NCBI GenBank assembly: GCA_036172665.1
Contig: CM069876.1
Location: 43,307,001 to 43,371,000 of the forward strand
Origin: Prosopocoilus inquinatus
Lineage: Eukaryota; Arthropoda; Insecta; Coleoptera; Lucanidae
DNA: 64,000 nucleotides
Reading direction: 5' to 3'
Part shown: positions 1 through 11,559 of the stretch, piece after piece
How the letters are laid out: each line of letters opens with the position of its first letter
Position numbering within the stretch: position 1 is the first letter of the stretch
Translations under genes and position numbers: made by a program
The notes under the pieces: generated by a model
What the model saw: only the letters and a program-made list of their open reading frames with translations
What the model was told of the DNA's origin: nothing
Databases searched by the model: none

Positions 1-630
1 CCCCCGCCACCCCCGGATGAAATTTAATTAGGGGCCCGCCGAGGAATCGGAATTATTCATTTCGCGGTAACACTGTTTGACTATAAAAGTTTAACGCGCC
101 GAAGGTTTACGACCTCCTATTGACCCTTTTGTCGGACGCCGCCGGAATATATTATTGCGTTCATTAGAAATTTCCCTTTCCTCGGAAGGTGATTTCACCC
201 CACCCCCCACCCCCCTCTAGTTCTCATCCCCCGCGCGATTTGCATCCAAAAACTTAACGGGGGTGAATTCAATCGGGTTTGACCTAATTACGTCGTATCA
301 AAGAACGCCGGACAATTCGAGAGGGGGCCGAGATCGGCGGAGATGAAATCTGATTGTCGCCGACAATGGACGTGTCCGAGCGGTCATTGTGCAGACGAAT
401 GCCCGAATCCCATTTCACTTTAAGACGCCATTCTTTAATTCGTGGTCCAATTACCACGACGGATCTTTTGTACGGCGCTTAGGGTATTTGATGGAATTCA
501 ATTTATGTCACTGCTGACTTCAATATTTATTTCTTCAAGAAAAGAAGCTCAATTCGATCGTACTGAGCATATTAATGCTGCTACTGAAACGTTTATTACT
601 GGAATGAGGATTGGAAGCGAGTCTCACGAT
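1..630. other. intronic/intergenic DNA, nothing recognised
   Basis: AT-rich DNA with short C-rich runs near the left edge. I found no coding frame with splice signals, no tandem repeat and no RNA gene. The 64-codon open frame at 442-636 runs into the following dispersed repeat and has no recognisable domain, so I do not call it a gene. Confidence 0.5.
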
Positions 631-891
631 GAATAAAATCCATAAAGAAACCATTGTTAATTGATCTATATGAATTAGGGATTCCGTGGGTAGTTATGAG
701 GTAGCGGATCATGATCATGCAACTGGGTAACTATTGGGTAGGGGATCATGATTATGCAACTGGGAACTTATCGGGTGCTGGATCATTATCATGCAACTGG
801 GTAATTATTGGGTACTGGATCATTATCATCTAACTGGGGAATTATTGGGTGGCGGATCATGATCATGCACCTGGGTACTTATTATTAGAGT
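631..891. repeat. dispersed repeat with 37-bp minisatellite, full copy
   Basis: A unique leader (about 631-687, containing GAAACCATTGTTAATTGATC) is followed by five tandem units with exact 37-bp spacing. The GGATCAT anchors lie at 706, 743, 780, 817 and 854. Each unit contains GGATCATGATCATGCAACTGGG or a variant. The array ends in CACCTGGGTACTTATT. The same leader and the same end recur at 3062-3214 with fewer units, so this is a mobile or duplicated element carrying a variable-number tandem array rather than an isolated minisatellite. The core GATCATGATC is palindromic. Confidence 0.85.
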
Positions 892-2035
892 ATATAGAAT
901 AGAAAATGGGGAAAAAGTGTAAAGAAATATTTACTAGAGACGTCATTTTGTTTCCCTTGCAAATTACTGTTAACTTAGAATATTATTTATCAGTTTTCAA
1001 GTAATGTTTTACGCTCTGCGAATTATTAATTAACTATTTAGGATTCGATAACGAAGTTGGTCATAAATAATCATGGATATCGGTTATTTTAAGCCGCGCT
1101 TGTTACCGTCCGTACCTAATTGTATGATAAAGCGTTGGCATTATATCCCCATTAATTTCGGCACGAACCAAGTAATTAACGAATAATATGTATGATACGC
1201 GAGCGCTTACATAACTCAGCCCGGATTCGGCGGCACACGCATATCGATATCATCATCGTCCTTGTAATAGCGAACATCGATTGCCACCGGATTGTTGGAA
1301 TTGATGGCTAGATTTCGGTTAATTACGTCAGGTCGCCTCGCTCATCAAACACGAGCGAAATTGCAGAACTCAAGATAGTTCAAGTGAGAATTTAACTCGC
1401 TCAAATGAATCTTCCGCTGATAAATCGCCGATAAAATGAATCGCGGATTATCGGATCCGGGCCCGGAGTCGCCGTCGCCGTCGTCGTCGTCCCCGTCCTT
1501 GTCGTGCGGGGGTTAATTAAAACGTCGAGGAAGTCCCGGACCCCCTAAAAATTATTATTTATCGCTCAATTAAAGTAATGCACGTCGCAGGGTAAATAAG
1601 GAGCGAAATTTATGAACTTTAAAAGCGTTTTAAACAATGGCCGGCGAGGGCGAAAATTCCATTCTTATTCAAATATCCCTCGCATTAAGCAACTTGCAAA
1701 TGGTCAACCCGACTCTCGGCATTTGATGTTGCACATTTATTTGCAGAGGCCTTTGTGTATACTTGCCTCCACCATTAAGCCCTGCGAAATTATGAAACGT
1801 AATACTCACGGACGAAGGCCCTAATCTAAAAACAAATTGTTAAATGTTTGGAAATTTGAGGAGACGACGCATTAAAACTAATGTAGTTTCGTGATGCTCT
1901 TTTTCCACCGCGCTCTGCTTCCTAATTCACTGCAACAGTTACATCTGTTTTTATAAAGTTATTTTTATGTACGTATCATACCATTACCCAAGGTAATCAA
2001 TCCTCCACGAAACAATTTCATAACCAACGTAACAT
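892..2035. other. gene-free DNA, nothing recognised
   Basis: AT-rich intron-like sequence with a GC-rich, GTC/GCC-repeated patch around 1460-1500. The open frame at 1612-1824 has no recognisable domain, no supporting splice sites and is of a length expected by chance. Confidence 0.45.
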
Positions 2036-2039
2036 GAGT

Positions 2040-2104
2040 TGGCGTCCAATGTGGGGCTTTAGCAAAACATCACTACGGAAAATAAATGGCGCCCAACATG
2101 GGGT
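2040..2104 (+). mobile_element. two tRNA-Lys-type primer-binding-site-like motifs (LTR retrotransposon relic)
   Basis: TGGCGTCCAATGTGGGGC (2040-2057) and TGGCGCCCAACATGGGGT (2087-2104) each differ at two positions from the sequence complementary to the 3' end of tRNA-Lys. Several gypsy-type LTR retrotransposons and retroviruses use that sequence as primer-binding site. The two motifs lie 47 bp apart in the same orientation. No LTR pair or polymerase coding sequence is visible around them, so if the reading is right this is a degraded fragment, possibly duplicated. A tRNA-Lys-related SINE piece is the main alternative. Confidence 0.4.
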
Positions 2105-3061
2105 TGCAACAATAACAACCCGTCCATCACCACGTCATCTTAATTATGGAAGTGGCATACGCTTATTTAAGACAAAGAACGAGTAGGTGGGTGAATTTAT
2201 CTTCTTCATTTCAGTTTCCAATGAGATGAAACGAAATTTAGTGCGGGCCATCGCATATAAAGAGGGAAGAGAATGTTCCCGAGTCGTAAAAATACCTCCG
2301 CACGGCAGCAAGCACCATGTAATTGCAAAGTAATAAAACATAATGTAAAACGCTGTGGCAACATTGTTAAGAGCGGGCAGACATTTAATTAGTACAAGGT
2401 AAACGTTGGCATGGCATACTATACAGCCTTAAAACAGCTTCAGCGGCGAGTTTGATCTCGCCCACCCCGTTCGCTGCAAGCCCACCGACCATCGGATCGA
2501 TATAAATGAATTAGCCGTAAGACAACAGCGATTTGTGGTTTAATCTTGCACGTATTTAGTGAATTTATGGTCCGGACTCCGCCTCCTCCGCTCGGCCCCT
2601 CCGAGAGGCAGCGCATCTAACCGAATTTTCTTCGTCGGACTGGCCGCGCAATTTGTCAGGAGCTGCTTCGATATTATACAAGAGGAGAAGTAGCGTGATT
2701 TATTATCGGAAAAAATAATCCCCCGGCTAACAAAGGGAGAAGATTTTCAAAATCCAATTAATTTTGAATGATTGATACCGCCGCCGCCGCTGGAAGTCGC
2801 TGTAGATTTATTTTTCACGCTCTGCTTTGTGCCACATGATATTAACTTCTGCCTTAAGAGGGAGATTTCAGGGATCGTATTCAACGAAAAACACTTCTTT
2901 AAGGGTTGGGAGTATTCAAGGCATTAGTAATGATGGCGAGATGATGACTGACGGCGAATAAATGAAGATGGAAGAATAATCGAAAATCACAGAATGCAGA
3001 TTTTTAACCTCAGGGTAGGTTGAAAACACATTGGGTTGGTGCAGTATTTAGATGTATTAGT
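2105..3061. other. gene-free DNA, nothing recognised
   Basis: Mixed AT-rich sequence with a short CCG run near 2778. The minus-strand open frame at 2144-2341 has no domain or splice support. Nothing else was found. Confidence 0.45.
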
Positions 3062-3214
3062 GAATAAAATTCAAAAGGAAACCATTGTTAATTGATCTAT
3101 GTACATTATGCATTCCGTGGGTAGTTATGAGGTAGCGGATCATGATTATGCAACTGGGAACTTATCGGGTGCGGATCATTACCAGGCACCTGGGTACTTA
3201 TTGGGGCGTGGACA
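3062..3214. repeat. dispersed repeat with 37-bp minisatellite, short copy
   Basis: This is a second copy of the element at 631-891. It has the same leader (GGAAACCATTGTTAATTGATC type), then two GGATCAT units at 3137 and 3173 (36 bp apart), then the same terminal CACCTGGGTACTTATT. Shared outer ends with a different number of internal units suggest expansion or contraction of the array inside an otherwise conserved element. Confidence 0.8.
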
Positions 3215-4009
3215 ACCAACATATACCTGACTACCCATCGGGTGTTGGGTACCCCCTAGCAAAATTATCGTTGTTGGTATTCCTAATGTTAGAATTAGAA
3301 CAGATTGCTGCGCTCTAACATAAAACTTAATTTAAATGCATCGCCCTTTAAGTAATTGGCGTTGTAGACGGAACAACAAGAGAAACACTTAATTTTGAAA
3401 AGGAGAGAGCCGGGGTTGTTTGCGCGAAATAAATTCGTCACGCCGAGTGCAGAAAGTTCCGATAAACCCGCGCGGCGAACTTAAAGCGAGTCGATTACAC
3501 ACTCATATTGTTTATTAGGGAGGACTTAATGCATTGTTGTGGAAGTTTCTCGGAGCAGCTTCGTCGGTGGTTTCCCGGGCGTCTGGAAATTGTTAATCCA
3601 CCTAACCGAGGCTGCTGAATTTAAGGCGCGGCGGTGTTTGTAGTGCCGGCGACCATGGCAATTGCACCTACTTTATGAAGTTAAGATTCCGGTTAGATAG
3701 TTTAATTTGTGTGTTACGTTGAGATTTGCTCCGGGTTTATGCGGCGTGCTGCCCGCTATATTGGCTATTCGGGGTTTCTTCGAATGAGATGAACAGCACT
3801 TTTGAGGTTCCCCCCAAATTAAAACTTTATATTTTTTTCTTTCTGTTGAAACAGCTGCACGAATGAACAAATCTCTTAAGTTTAACATTTTTGTATTATT
3901 TAATTATTTAGAAATATAGCGAGGGGGTGGTCGGCCTAAATATCTCCTTTAAACGCTTTCTATTCTAAGTGACAACGAAACGACCTCCGGGTAAACCAAT
4001 CTACTCTTT
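3215..4009. other. gene-free DNA, nothing recognised
   Basis: Intron-like sequence with no convincing coding frame. The 71-codon minus-strand frame at 3673-3888 carries no recognisable domain. Confidence 0.45.
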
Positions 4010-4470
4010 TTAAGCCACGAGCCACCCCTGTAAGACGATTCTCTTGCCAAAAATGCATTCCCAAAAGTTTTTGCACGAAAGTCGGAATAGAGACGTCACA
4101 TCCTAAAGATTTTCAACTTTTTCTCCATGTTCGGGAGGCAAGGTATACTAAAATCCACCGAGGAGGTGGGTTTTATATCCGCAGGTGAATGTGAGGGTTA
4201 ATGATAATGCTTCGCTGTCTTTCTCCTTACGAGGATTTCCTTGATTAACTTATTATTTAAGATACTAATAGCGCTTAAAATAAAAAAATTTAAAGGAATT
4301 GGTAATTTTATTTGATTATTTATTATCACAGACACAGAGAATAACTCTGTTGTTGTTAGATTTCGGGATTTATTAATTCGATTTAACTAAAAACACCGCA
4401 CACCGTGAAAAGTAATTTACTTTTCTTCGCGGGTAACAAACTTGATTACATTTACTAATTTAATTAAACT
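4010..4470 (+). mobile_element. diverged copy of the element that is tandem at 45.7-48.0 kb
   Basis: The left part (4012-4090), with AAAAGTTTTTGCACGAAAGTC, matches 45697-45800 and 46018-46108. The right part (about 4380-4470, CACACCGTGAAAAG followed by TTTACTTTTCTTCGC) matches about 46590-46680 and 47850-47910. Both parts occur in the same order and orientation with comparable spacing, so this is one diverged copy of a non-autonomous element of unknown class. The stretch between the two parts is less clearly related. No coding sequence is visible. Confidence 0.65.
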
Positions 4471-5214
4471 AAATAGTGGATTGGGAAGGATTTATCAATG
4501 AAAGCTATAAAATCATCTCTCTCAGTGGTCACACATCTTCACCCCGAGCTGTCAACAACAAAAAAAAACTTCTTTTTAATCAAGAAATTTCAGGTGTGCT
4601 AGTTCTAAATTGAACGAACAAAATAAAACACGAAACACTAAACTGCACCTCGCAGCGTCAGCGGCAAGCAAACTTTACAACGTCTTATCGCAGTTAACTG
4701 CAGAGCTTAACTCACGGCGGACGAGTGTTCAATTTAAAAATAACGTTGGTAGCTCTGTGTTAGCCGGGTTTCCCGCCTGCCCGCCCGCCCGCCCGCCAAA
4801 AAGTCTATTAGGACGCGCGAGATATACGGCGCTTTCGAATTAGCCGAAATTTACTGCCTCATTTCGGATTACCTGTTTAATTTCGAATTAGAACCGATAG
4901 ATGACGCTGTAAAAGTTTAAATTAGCGGGATGCACCGCTTAAATAACGCGGAGTGACGCGCCGGAATGAGATCCGGTGAAGTAATGCCCTGCAGGATTTA
5001 CTGCCTGCCGGAGCTGCTGATGCAGCTGGGCTTGTTGAGTATACCGAACGTGCAAAGCTAATTTTGGTTAAACCTCGTGCGCCATGTATTTTCTGAAATT
5101 GTTTCGTTTTTATTCAGTTGGCTTTGACTGGTTTATCTTTTGCGTAATTTATCTCCGTGCGTCACAGTTTACTACCGAAATAATACGTACATTTTGATAT
5201 TTTTCAGATTTGTT
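4471..5214. other. gene-free DNA with a short CCCG-rich run
   Basis: The only local structure is an imperfect CCGC/CCCG tandem near 4775-4797. The 77-codon open frame at 4610-4843 runs through that low-complexity patch and looks like a chance frame. Confidence 0.45.
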
Positions 5215-7800
5215 TCACCTGATGATATGTATCATGCCTTTCGAAGAAGTAAGAAGAGATCCCATACGTCACTGCGATCTTTTCCTCTTGAGGAGTATAG
5301 TAGTCCATAATTAGGGAGAAGTTCTTCAGTAACGTAACATCAATGAACATCTGATGAACCACCTTGTGATTAAGTCAAGGCCTGGTAAAAAAATTTATGG
5401 ACGGTTAAATCATATTCACCCGAATTGCCGACATTAAAGACAAGCTTCTTGCGACATGTATTTGCTTTGCATAGGTATCTTTTTTCTGTTGTTAGAAACT
5501 ATATTGTTTTCTTAAACAGTTAGGCTCTCTGATTCGTTCAAAATAAGACATGGATTCGTTTAAAATAGGATCGTCGCGCGACGTAATGCTAATTGTGTAT
5601 TTTTTTGGGGCGTATCGTGAGATACTTTTAGCACAAGTTCTGCCCCTGATTAAGGAGAATTTGATTGGAAAGCATTTGTGACATCAATGAGCGTCATTGA
5701 ACCACGTTGTGATTTATTCAGAGCTCGGTGGGAAGTTTAATGGATAGTTAAGTCATATTCACAGGGTCGTCGACATTATATTCTTGCTTTTTGCAACTTG
5801 TAGGTTTGTGTAGGTTTTTTTAGGAACTGTATTGTTTTCTTATATGGGCTTTAAACAGTTAGGCTCGCTGATTCGTTTAAAATAGAACACGCCATGACGC
5901 GTTGCGTCCTTGATCGTCGTGAGACGTATTTCTACTTGTGCCTTTCATTGATGCACATCGTGAGATGTTTGTATTGCGAATTTTGCAGTGATTAGGGAGA
6001 ATTTCTTTTATACCTTGGTTAGAATACACTTGTGACATAAATGAGCGTCTATTGAACTACGTTGTGATTTAGTCAAAGCCTGGTGGAAAATTTAATGGAC
6101 GGTTAAATCATATTCATGGAGTCGTCGACATTACAGCCCCGTTTATTGCGATATGTATTTGCCTTGTAGAGGTTTTTCCTTCTGTTGTTAAGAACTGCAT
6201 TGTTTTCTTATATGGGGAGTACGCAGTTTAGGCTCTCTGATTGGATTAAAAGAGGACACGCCATGCTGCGTTGCATACTTAATCGTCGTGCGACGTATTT
6301 CTACTTGTATCGTTTTTTAGTGCGTATAGTCAGATATGTTTATCGTAAGTTCTGCCTCAATTAGGGAGCAGTACTTCTGTGACTTGACTGCAATATACTT
6401 GTGACATCAGCGAACGCCTACTGAACCATGTTGTGATTTAGTCAAGGCCTGGTGGAAAATTATTGGACGGTTAAATCATATTCACGGGGCCGTCGACATT
6501 ATAGCCCCGCTTATTACGATAAGTATTTGCCTTGTAGAGGTCTTTTCTTCTGCTGTTAAGAACTGCATTGTTTTCTTATACGGGGATTAAGCACTTTAGG
6601 CTCGCCGATTGGTTTAAAAAAGGACACGCCATGCCGCATTGCATACTTGATCGTCGTGTGACATATTTCTACTTGTATCGTTCTTTGGTGCGTATAGTGA
6701 GATACTTTTATCGCAAGTTCTGCCTTAATTAGGGGGAAGTACTTCCGTGACTTGATTGGATAAGTTCTGCCTTAATTAGGGGGTAGTATTTCTGTGACTT
6801 GATTGCAATATACTTGTGACATCAGCGAACGCCTACTGAACCATGTTGTGATTTAGTCAAGGCCTGGTGGAAAATTATTGGACGGTTAAATCATATTCAC
6901 GGGGCCGTCGACATTATAGCCCCGCTTATTACGATAAGTATTTGCCTCGTAGAGGTCCTTTCTTCTGCTGTTAAGAACTACATTGTTTTCTTATATGGGG
7001 ATTAAGTAGCTTAGGCTCGCCGATTGGTTTAAAAAAGGACACGCCGTGCCCCGTTGCATACTTGATCGTCGTGCGACGTATTTCTACTTGTATCGTTCTT
7101 TGGTGCGTATCGTGAGATACTTTTATCGCAAGTTCTGCCTTAATTAGGGGGAAATAATTATGTGACTTGATTGGACAAGTTCTGCTTTAATTAGGGGGTA
7201 GTACTTCTGTGACTTGATTGGAATATACTTGTGACATCAGCGAGCGCCTATTGAACCACGTTGTGATTTAGTCAAGGCCTGGTGGAAAATTTAATGGACG
7301 GTTAAATCATATTCACGGGGCTGTCGACATTATAGCCCCGCTTATTACGATAAGTATTTGCCTTGTAGACATTTTTTTTCTTCTGCTGTTAAAAACTGCA
7401 TTATTTTTCTTATATGGGGATTAAGCAGTTTAGGCTAGCTGATTGGTTTAGAAAAGGACACGCCATGCCGCGTTGCATTACTTGATCGTCGTGCGACGTA
7501 TTTCTACTTGTATCGTTCTTTGGTGCGTATCGTGAGATATTTTTATCGCAAGTTCTGCCTTAATTAGGGGGAAGTACTTCCGTGACTTGATTGGACAAAT
7601 TCTGCTTTAATTAGGAGGTGGTACTTCTGTGACTTGATTGGAATACACTTGTGATATCAGCGAGCGCCCATTGAACCACGTTGTGATTTAGTCAAGGCCT
7701 GATGGAAAATTTAATGGACAGTTAAATCATATACACGGAGTCTTCGACTTACGGCTCCGTTTATTGCGATATGTATTTGCCTTGTACAGTTTTTTTCTTT
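5215..7800. repeat. satellite array, seven units of about 343-420 bp
   Basis: The anchor GTGATTTAGTCAAGGCCTGG or a variant occurs at 5366, 5709, 6064, 6433, 6848, 7263 and 7683. The unit length rises from 343, 355 and 369 bp to 415, 415 and 420 bp. Much of the increase comes from a duplicated sub-segment of about 47 bp carrying AAGTTCTGCCTTAATTAGGGGG, present in the three rightmost junctions. Right-hand units are more alike than left-hand ones, as expected if the array grew from the right while the left edge decayed. Each unit also contains ATCGTCGTGCGACGTATTTC. No open frame persists across units, so it is non-coding. Confidence 0.9.
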
Positions 7801-8749
7801 TTTCATCTGCTGTTAAGAACTGTAGGTACTCTATATGTTACGTTATAACATTTTGAATTTTGATTTTGAATTAAGTCGTTTTTAAACATTTGCATGGTGA
7901 GTTTCAAATTAGATGAGCCTCTGCCCTTTTTGCCCTCTTGAACTTTTACACTTAGTTCGAAGTAGAAGGCGGCGGCGGCAGGCAAGTAATTAGAAAATTA
8001 ATAATGCTACCGCCGCACATCGAAGAAGGAGTTCAAAAACAGCCCGCCAGAAACCAGTAAGTGTCCAACAAACTCAGTCGGGGCGCCGCTGCCTGCCTTT
8101 AATGAACGTAAATTTGACGTTCCTTGTTTTTAATCAAGGGTGAAAAATGGTTCGGTTTATCCGAGATTAAGGGGATCTAGTTACCCTCTTATGAAGTACT
8201 TTATACTCGGTTCCGTTTAATGTGTGAGCGATAGATCACCGCCGACCGTTCTGATTAAAAACCCGCCCGAAATATTCCGATCCCACACCCCCGGAAAGAT
8301 TCCGTCCGGAAAGTCATCGGGGAATTGCAAATTCCGGACAGATTTTATTTTTTATTCTACAATAACGCAAAATGTAAATTGTAAAAGTTTCAAATAAATA
8401 AATTCTATTGTGGAATCCGGATTTATTAATTACGTAATTACAAATTTATTCGTTCTGCGCCGTCATCGAAGTTGGACTGTGCATTTTTTCTTTTAATTTT
8501 TTTTTTTTAATTGTGAATACGGAAACAAAGCGCGGTTCGAACGAACGCCTTTCGTTCGAATTAAATTTTCAATATTTCCCGTTGCGAACAACTTCGTTTC
8601 GAATTGCATAGTTTTAATTAAAATCGCCTCGGGAACGACTGCGTAAAGTAAAATGTCAACTGGATTAATTATTACTTTTACGTGCTTAAATACTTTTACG
8701 TTTCTATTTTCACATCGGGTATACTGCACGAGGTCATTATGACTAGTCG
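7801..8749. other. gene-free DNA, nothing recognised
   Basis: AT-rich sequence with a T-run near 8485-8510 and a short inverted motif TTCGAACGAACG / TTCGTTCGAA near 8537-8560. The minus-strand open frames at 7803-7985 and 8493-8729 have no recognisable domains. Confidence 0.45.
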
Positions 8750-9920
8750 TCCCAGGTTCATTTAGGAAAGTTTACCAAAAAAATAAATAATAAGTTTCAT
8801 TCAATCAAAAAAAGAATAACAATAATAGATAATATAAGTTTAATTCATTCTCCAGATTAGGCAGAATTTGACAGATGACATTTTATAATTTCAATTCTTA
8901 GAAGAAAATAGAGCCGAGATTTCAACAGAATTCGGAATTTTAAGTTACGAAAAATTTAGATTTAGCTCAATGTGAAGTGATATCGAAGAATTTGTTGCGA
9001 ATTCAGTTGTGTGAACAGGGCTAGGATTGCAAGTAGTCTTTAAAAAAGTAAAAATAGTAAAGTAAAGTGAATGAGAAGTGACTTAAAAGTAACTCAAAAT
9101 GGTATATTTTTAAATCGAAGGAGAACAATGCGTCTCTTTTTTCCCAAGGTGCAGAAAAAATAAAACTTAAAAAAAATATAACCAAAACTCAAAACGCAAA
9201 TAATTGAACTAAATAATTAAATTCATACACCCAAAAACTCAAAATTTAAGTTCAATCCAAGCAAGGTCGACTCGACTCAAATCTACCTCACTTAACACAA
9301 CCGAAGCAGAAAGTTAGAACTGCTTTAAAAAAAGTTAAATCATCAAAAATTAAGGAACAAAAAAAATTCAAAGCCTCAAAACACCAAAAATAATGAATTT
9401 TATAAAATTGAAACTGAAAGGGTTAAAGAAGAACTAAAAAACTTAAAAATTGAAACTCAAACACTAAAAATATCTCGAATTAAAAAAACACAAACTTCAA
9501 AATTCAAAGAATTAAAATTCCCTCCGACTCTACAATTCAAACGCAATTCAATTCCACTTAAACGCAAAGAAATTAAAAATGAAAATAATGAAGACTAAAA
9601 AGTTAAAGTCAGAATTAAGTCGAGCACAAGCAAGACCAGCCCGAATCCACACTCAATCCAGAACACAAAAAGAAAGTTGAATCCAATTAAAAACCAAAAA
9701 CCTAAAACTCTAAAAAATCAAAACTCAATTGAACCCCAATCTAAGCAGCAAGTATTCCCCTAAACAGAAAAAAATAATGCTTCAAAAATAGAACTTAAAA
9801 AAATTATACTTAAATCTAAACTAAAAAAAAAAACTTTTAAAAAATTAAAACTCAACTAAAATTAAATTTAGTCCAACTCAATCCAAACTAACTCGAACAT
9901 AACTAATTTCAAAAAAAATT
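8750..9920. repeat. A-rich, strand-asymmetric low-complexity tract
   Basis: From about 9050 the plus strand becomes strongly A-rich, made of short degenerate words such as AAAAATTAAAACTCAA and CAACTCAATCC with few T runs. It has no fixed period, so it is cryptically simple rather than a tandem array. A similar tract lies at 18120-19380 and a shorter one at 10180-10400. Near 8950-9020 a fragment resembles the TCAATGTGAAGTGATATC motif of the repeat family clustered at 10.5-15.1 kb. Confidence 0.6.
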
Positions 9921-9924
9921 AAGT

Positions 9925-10063
9925 AGCGACATTCTACGATCGTTTTGGTTTGCAGTGGAATCCTCGAGCTACCCTTCTGCTGACGAGGCCCCAAATGGGA
10001 CTGAAACAGCTGTATAGAGGATGCTCCGGGGATCCACCGCAACCAAAAACGGTTTGCAACAAA
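9925..10063. mobile_element. fold-back (MITE-like) element, copy 1
   Basis: It begins AGCGACATTCTACGATCG and has inverted arms: left CGTTTTGGTTTGCAGTGGAATCC (two pieces, about 9940-9963) and right GGATCCACCGCAACCAAAAACG (about 10029-10051). The start motif, arms and centre (GGGACTGAAACAGCTGTATAGAGG type) are shared with the element at 51735-51984. No target-site duplication was seen at this copy. The 69-codon open frame at 9950-10159 crosses it and is not considered a gene. Confidence 0.6.
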
Positions 10064-10499
10064 TTTTTTTGTGCCCAGACTGTTTGTTTCTGTCTACTTC
10101 TTTCGTTTCTTAAATTTATATTTCTTTTTCTTTTTACAAGAGGGTATTATTATCAGTAACGGATCGCAAAGTCAGCTGGAATTAAGTGCAATGTAAGCAA
10201 GGTCAATCCAACTCAACTCAAGAAAACAGAATAAATGATATTTTAGAAGTAATTAAAAAGAGAGAATAAAAAAACACTTGAAAGTTATCATTTCATGTTG
10301 GCCGATACACAACTGGAATTAAGTGCAATACAAGCAAGGTTGATCCAACTCAACCCGAAAAAACAAGAAACAAATTGAAAAGAAAAAAATATTGGTCAAC
10401 ACACATCAGCAGAAAATAAATTCGAATCAATTGAAATAATTTCTTTTATAAGAACTATTAGATCGTGAGATTTTTATCAAAAATCACCGTCATAAGTAT
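10064..10499. other. low-complexity flank, nothing recognised
   Basis: T-rich then A-rich sequence. Two short relatives of each other, containing GGAATTAAGTGCAAT and CAAGCAAGGT(C/T)AATCCAACTCAA, lie near 10178 and 10314, so a diverged duplication of about 135 bp is likely. Confidence 0.45.
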
Positions 10500-11428
10500 A
10501 GAATACAATCACTAAATGGCAACAGTGCTTGAAACCATGAACAATAAAAAGTGACTCACTGACGAAAAAGGTAACTTTTATGAACTTGTTCTTCGTGATT
10601 GAAATTGGCCCATTACGAAACCTGTGTGTGAAAATTCTTGTTTGTGCGGTTTAGCCGGAATTTCTGCGCGTAAACTAAACCCATTGATGCAGAAAAAAAC
10701 AAGAAATAGTTCTCAGGTAGTTTTGTTCCGCAGTTAACATTTTCCCCTTTTCTCTTGCTTGCTCTTAAGTGTTTTAAGTAATCTTATTGTATTCTTTTTG
10801 TATTATTTATTCTCTCTTCTTTTACACGTTCCACGTACTTTGAATTTACATACACTTTAATACTGAATACTGTAAAGGAACAAATAAATGAGTACGAGTC
10901 TCAGACTGAGTCTAAGGTCTAAGGTTTTTTTCAGTGTTGTTTTGGATTGTCTTCACTGATTTACTGACGATTTTGATCTACCAATTCGATAAAAGGACAA
11001 AATGTCGCCCTCTGCCTTCACGTGCACCTCGCCGATATTCCCCTGAGTCAAGAATGACTATCATTTAGGTTAATGTGAAGTGATATCTCAGACTATATTG
11101 TCAGTTGTGTGAAAATTCTTGATTATACGGCCTAGCCGAAATTTCTGCGCAAGAGCTTAGAAGCGAATGTCATTTTTGAAAAAGAAAAAGCTAATAAGTT
11201 TCTGTACGCAATTAACATTTTTCTTTTTCTCTTGTTTGCTCATCAGGCTATTTTCTTTCAGAATTGAATCGGATTTCTTTCGTATTTGAATAAATTTCTT
11301 TGTTGAAGACTTTAGGCCGTCATTTGAGGACGTCTTCCTCAGATGCACTCATCTAATGACACAATCACTAAATGGCAACAGTGCTTGAAATAATAAACAA
11401 TACAAAGTATTTCGATGGCTGAGTTCAG
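10500..11428. repeat. repeat cluster, left part (diverged copies of the GCCGGAATTTCTGCGC family)
   Basis: Diverged copies of one family: GTGTGAAAATTCTTG followed by GCCGGAATTTCTGCGC at about 10628-10670, and a variant at about 11107-11150. TCACTAAATGGCAACAGTGC occurs at 10511 and again at 11365. The segment 11050-11355 is a direct repeat of about 14755-15075, sharing ATCGGATTTCTTTCGT and the GAAGACTTTA region. No coding capacity is visible and the element class is unknown. Confidence 0.75.
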
Positions 11429-11546
11429 CCAGGGATAAAGCTACGTAGCCTTCCATAGCACCATGTATGTAGAGATATACTAAAACATAGGTTGATGACG
11501 TCACACTACATAGCGCCCGCGAAGCGCTACGTAGCTTTGTCCCAGG
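11429..11546. mobile_element. 118-bp MITE with 21-bp terminal inverted repeats
   Basis: Left end CCAGGGATAAAGCTACGTAG(C) at 11429-11449 and right end (G)CTACGTAGCTTTGTCCCAGG at 11526-11546 are inverted repeats with two mismatches in 21. The arms continue inward with weaker pairing, and an inner palindrome TAGCGC..GCGCTA lies just before the right arm. It sits inside the repeat cluster, so it probably inserted into an older repeat. No target-site duplication could be assigned with confidence. Confidence 0.7.
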
Positions 11547-11559
11547 TCCTTAACGAACT

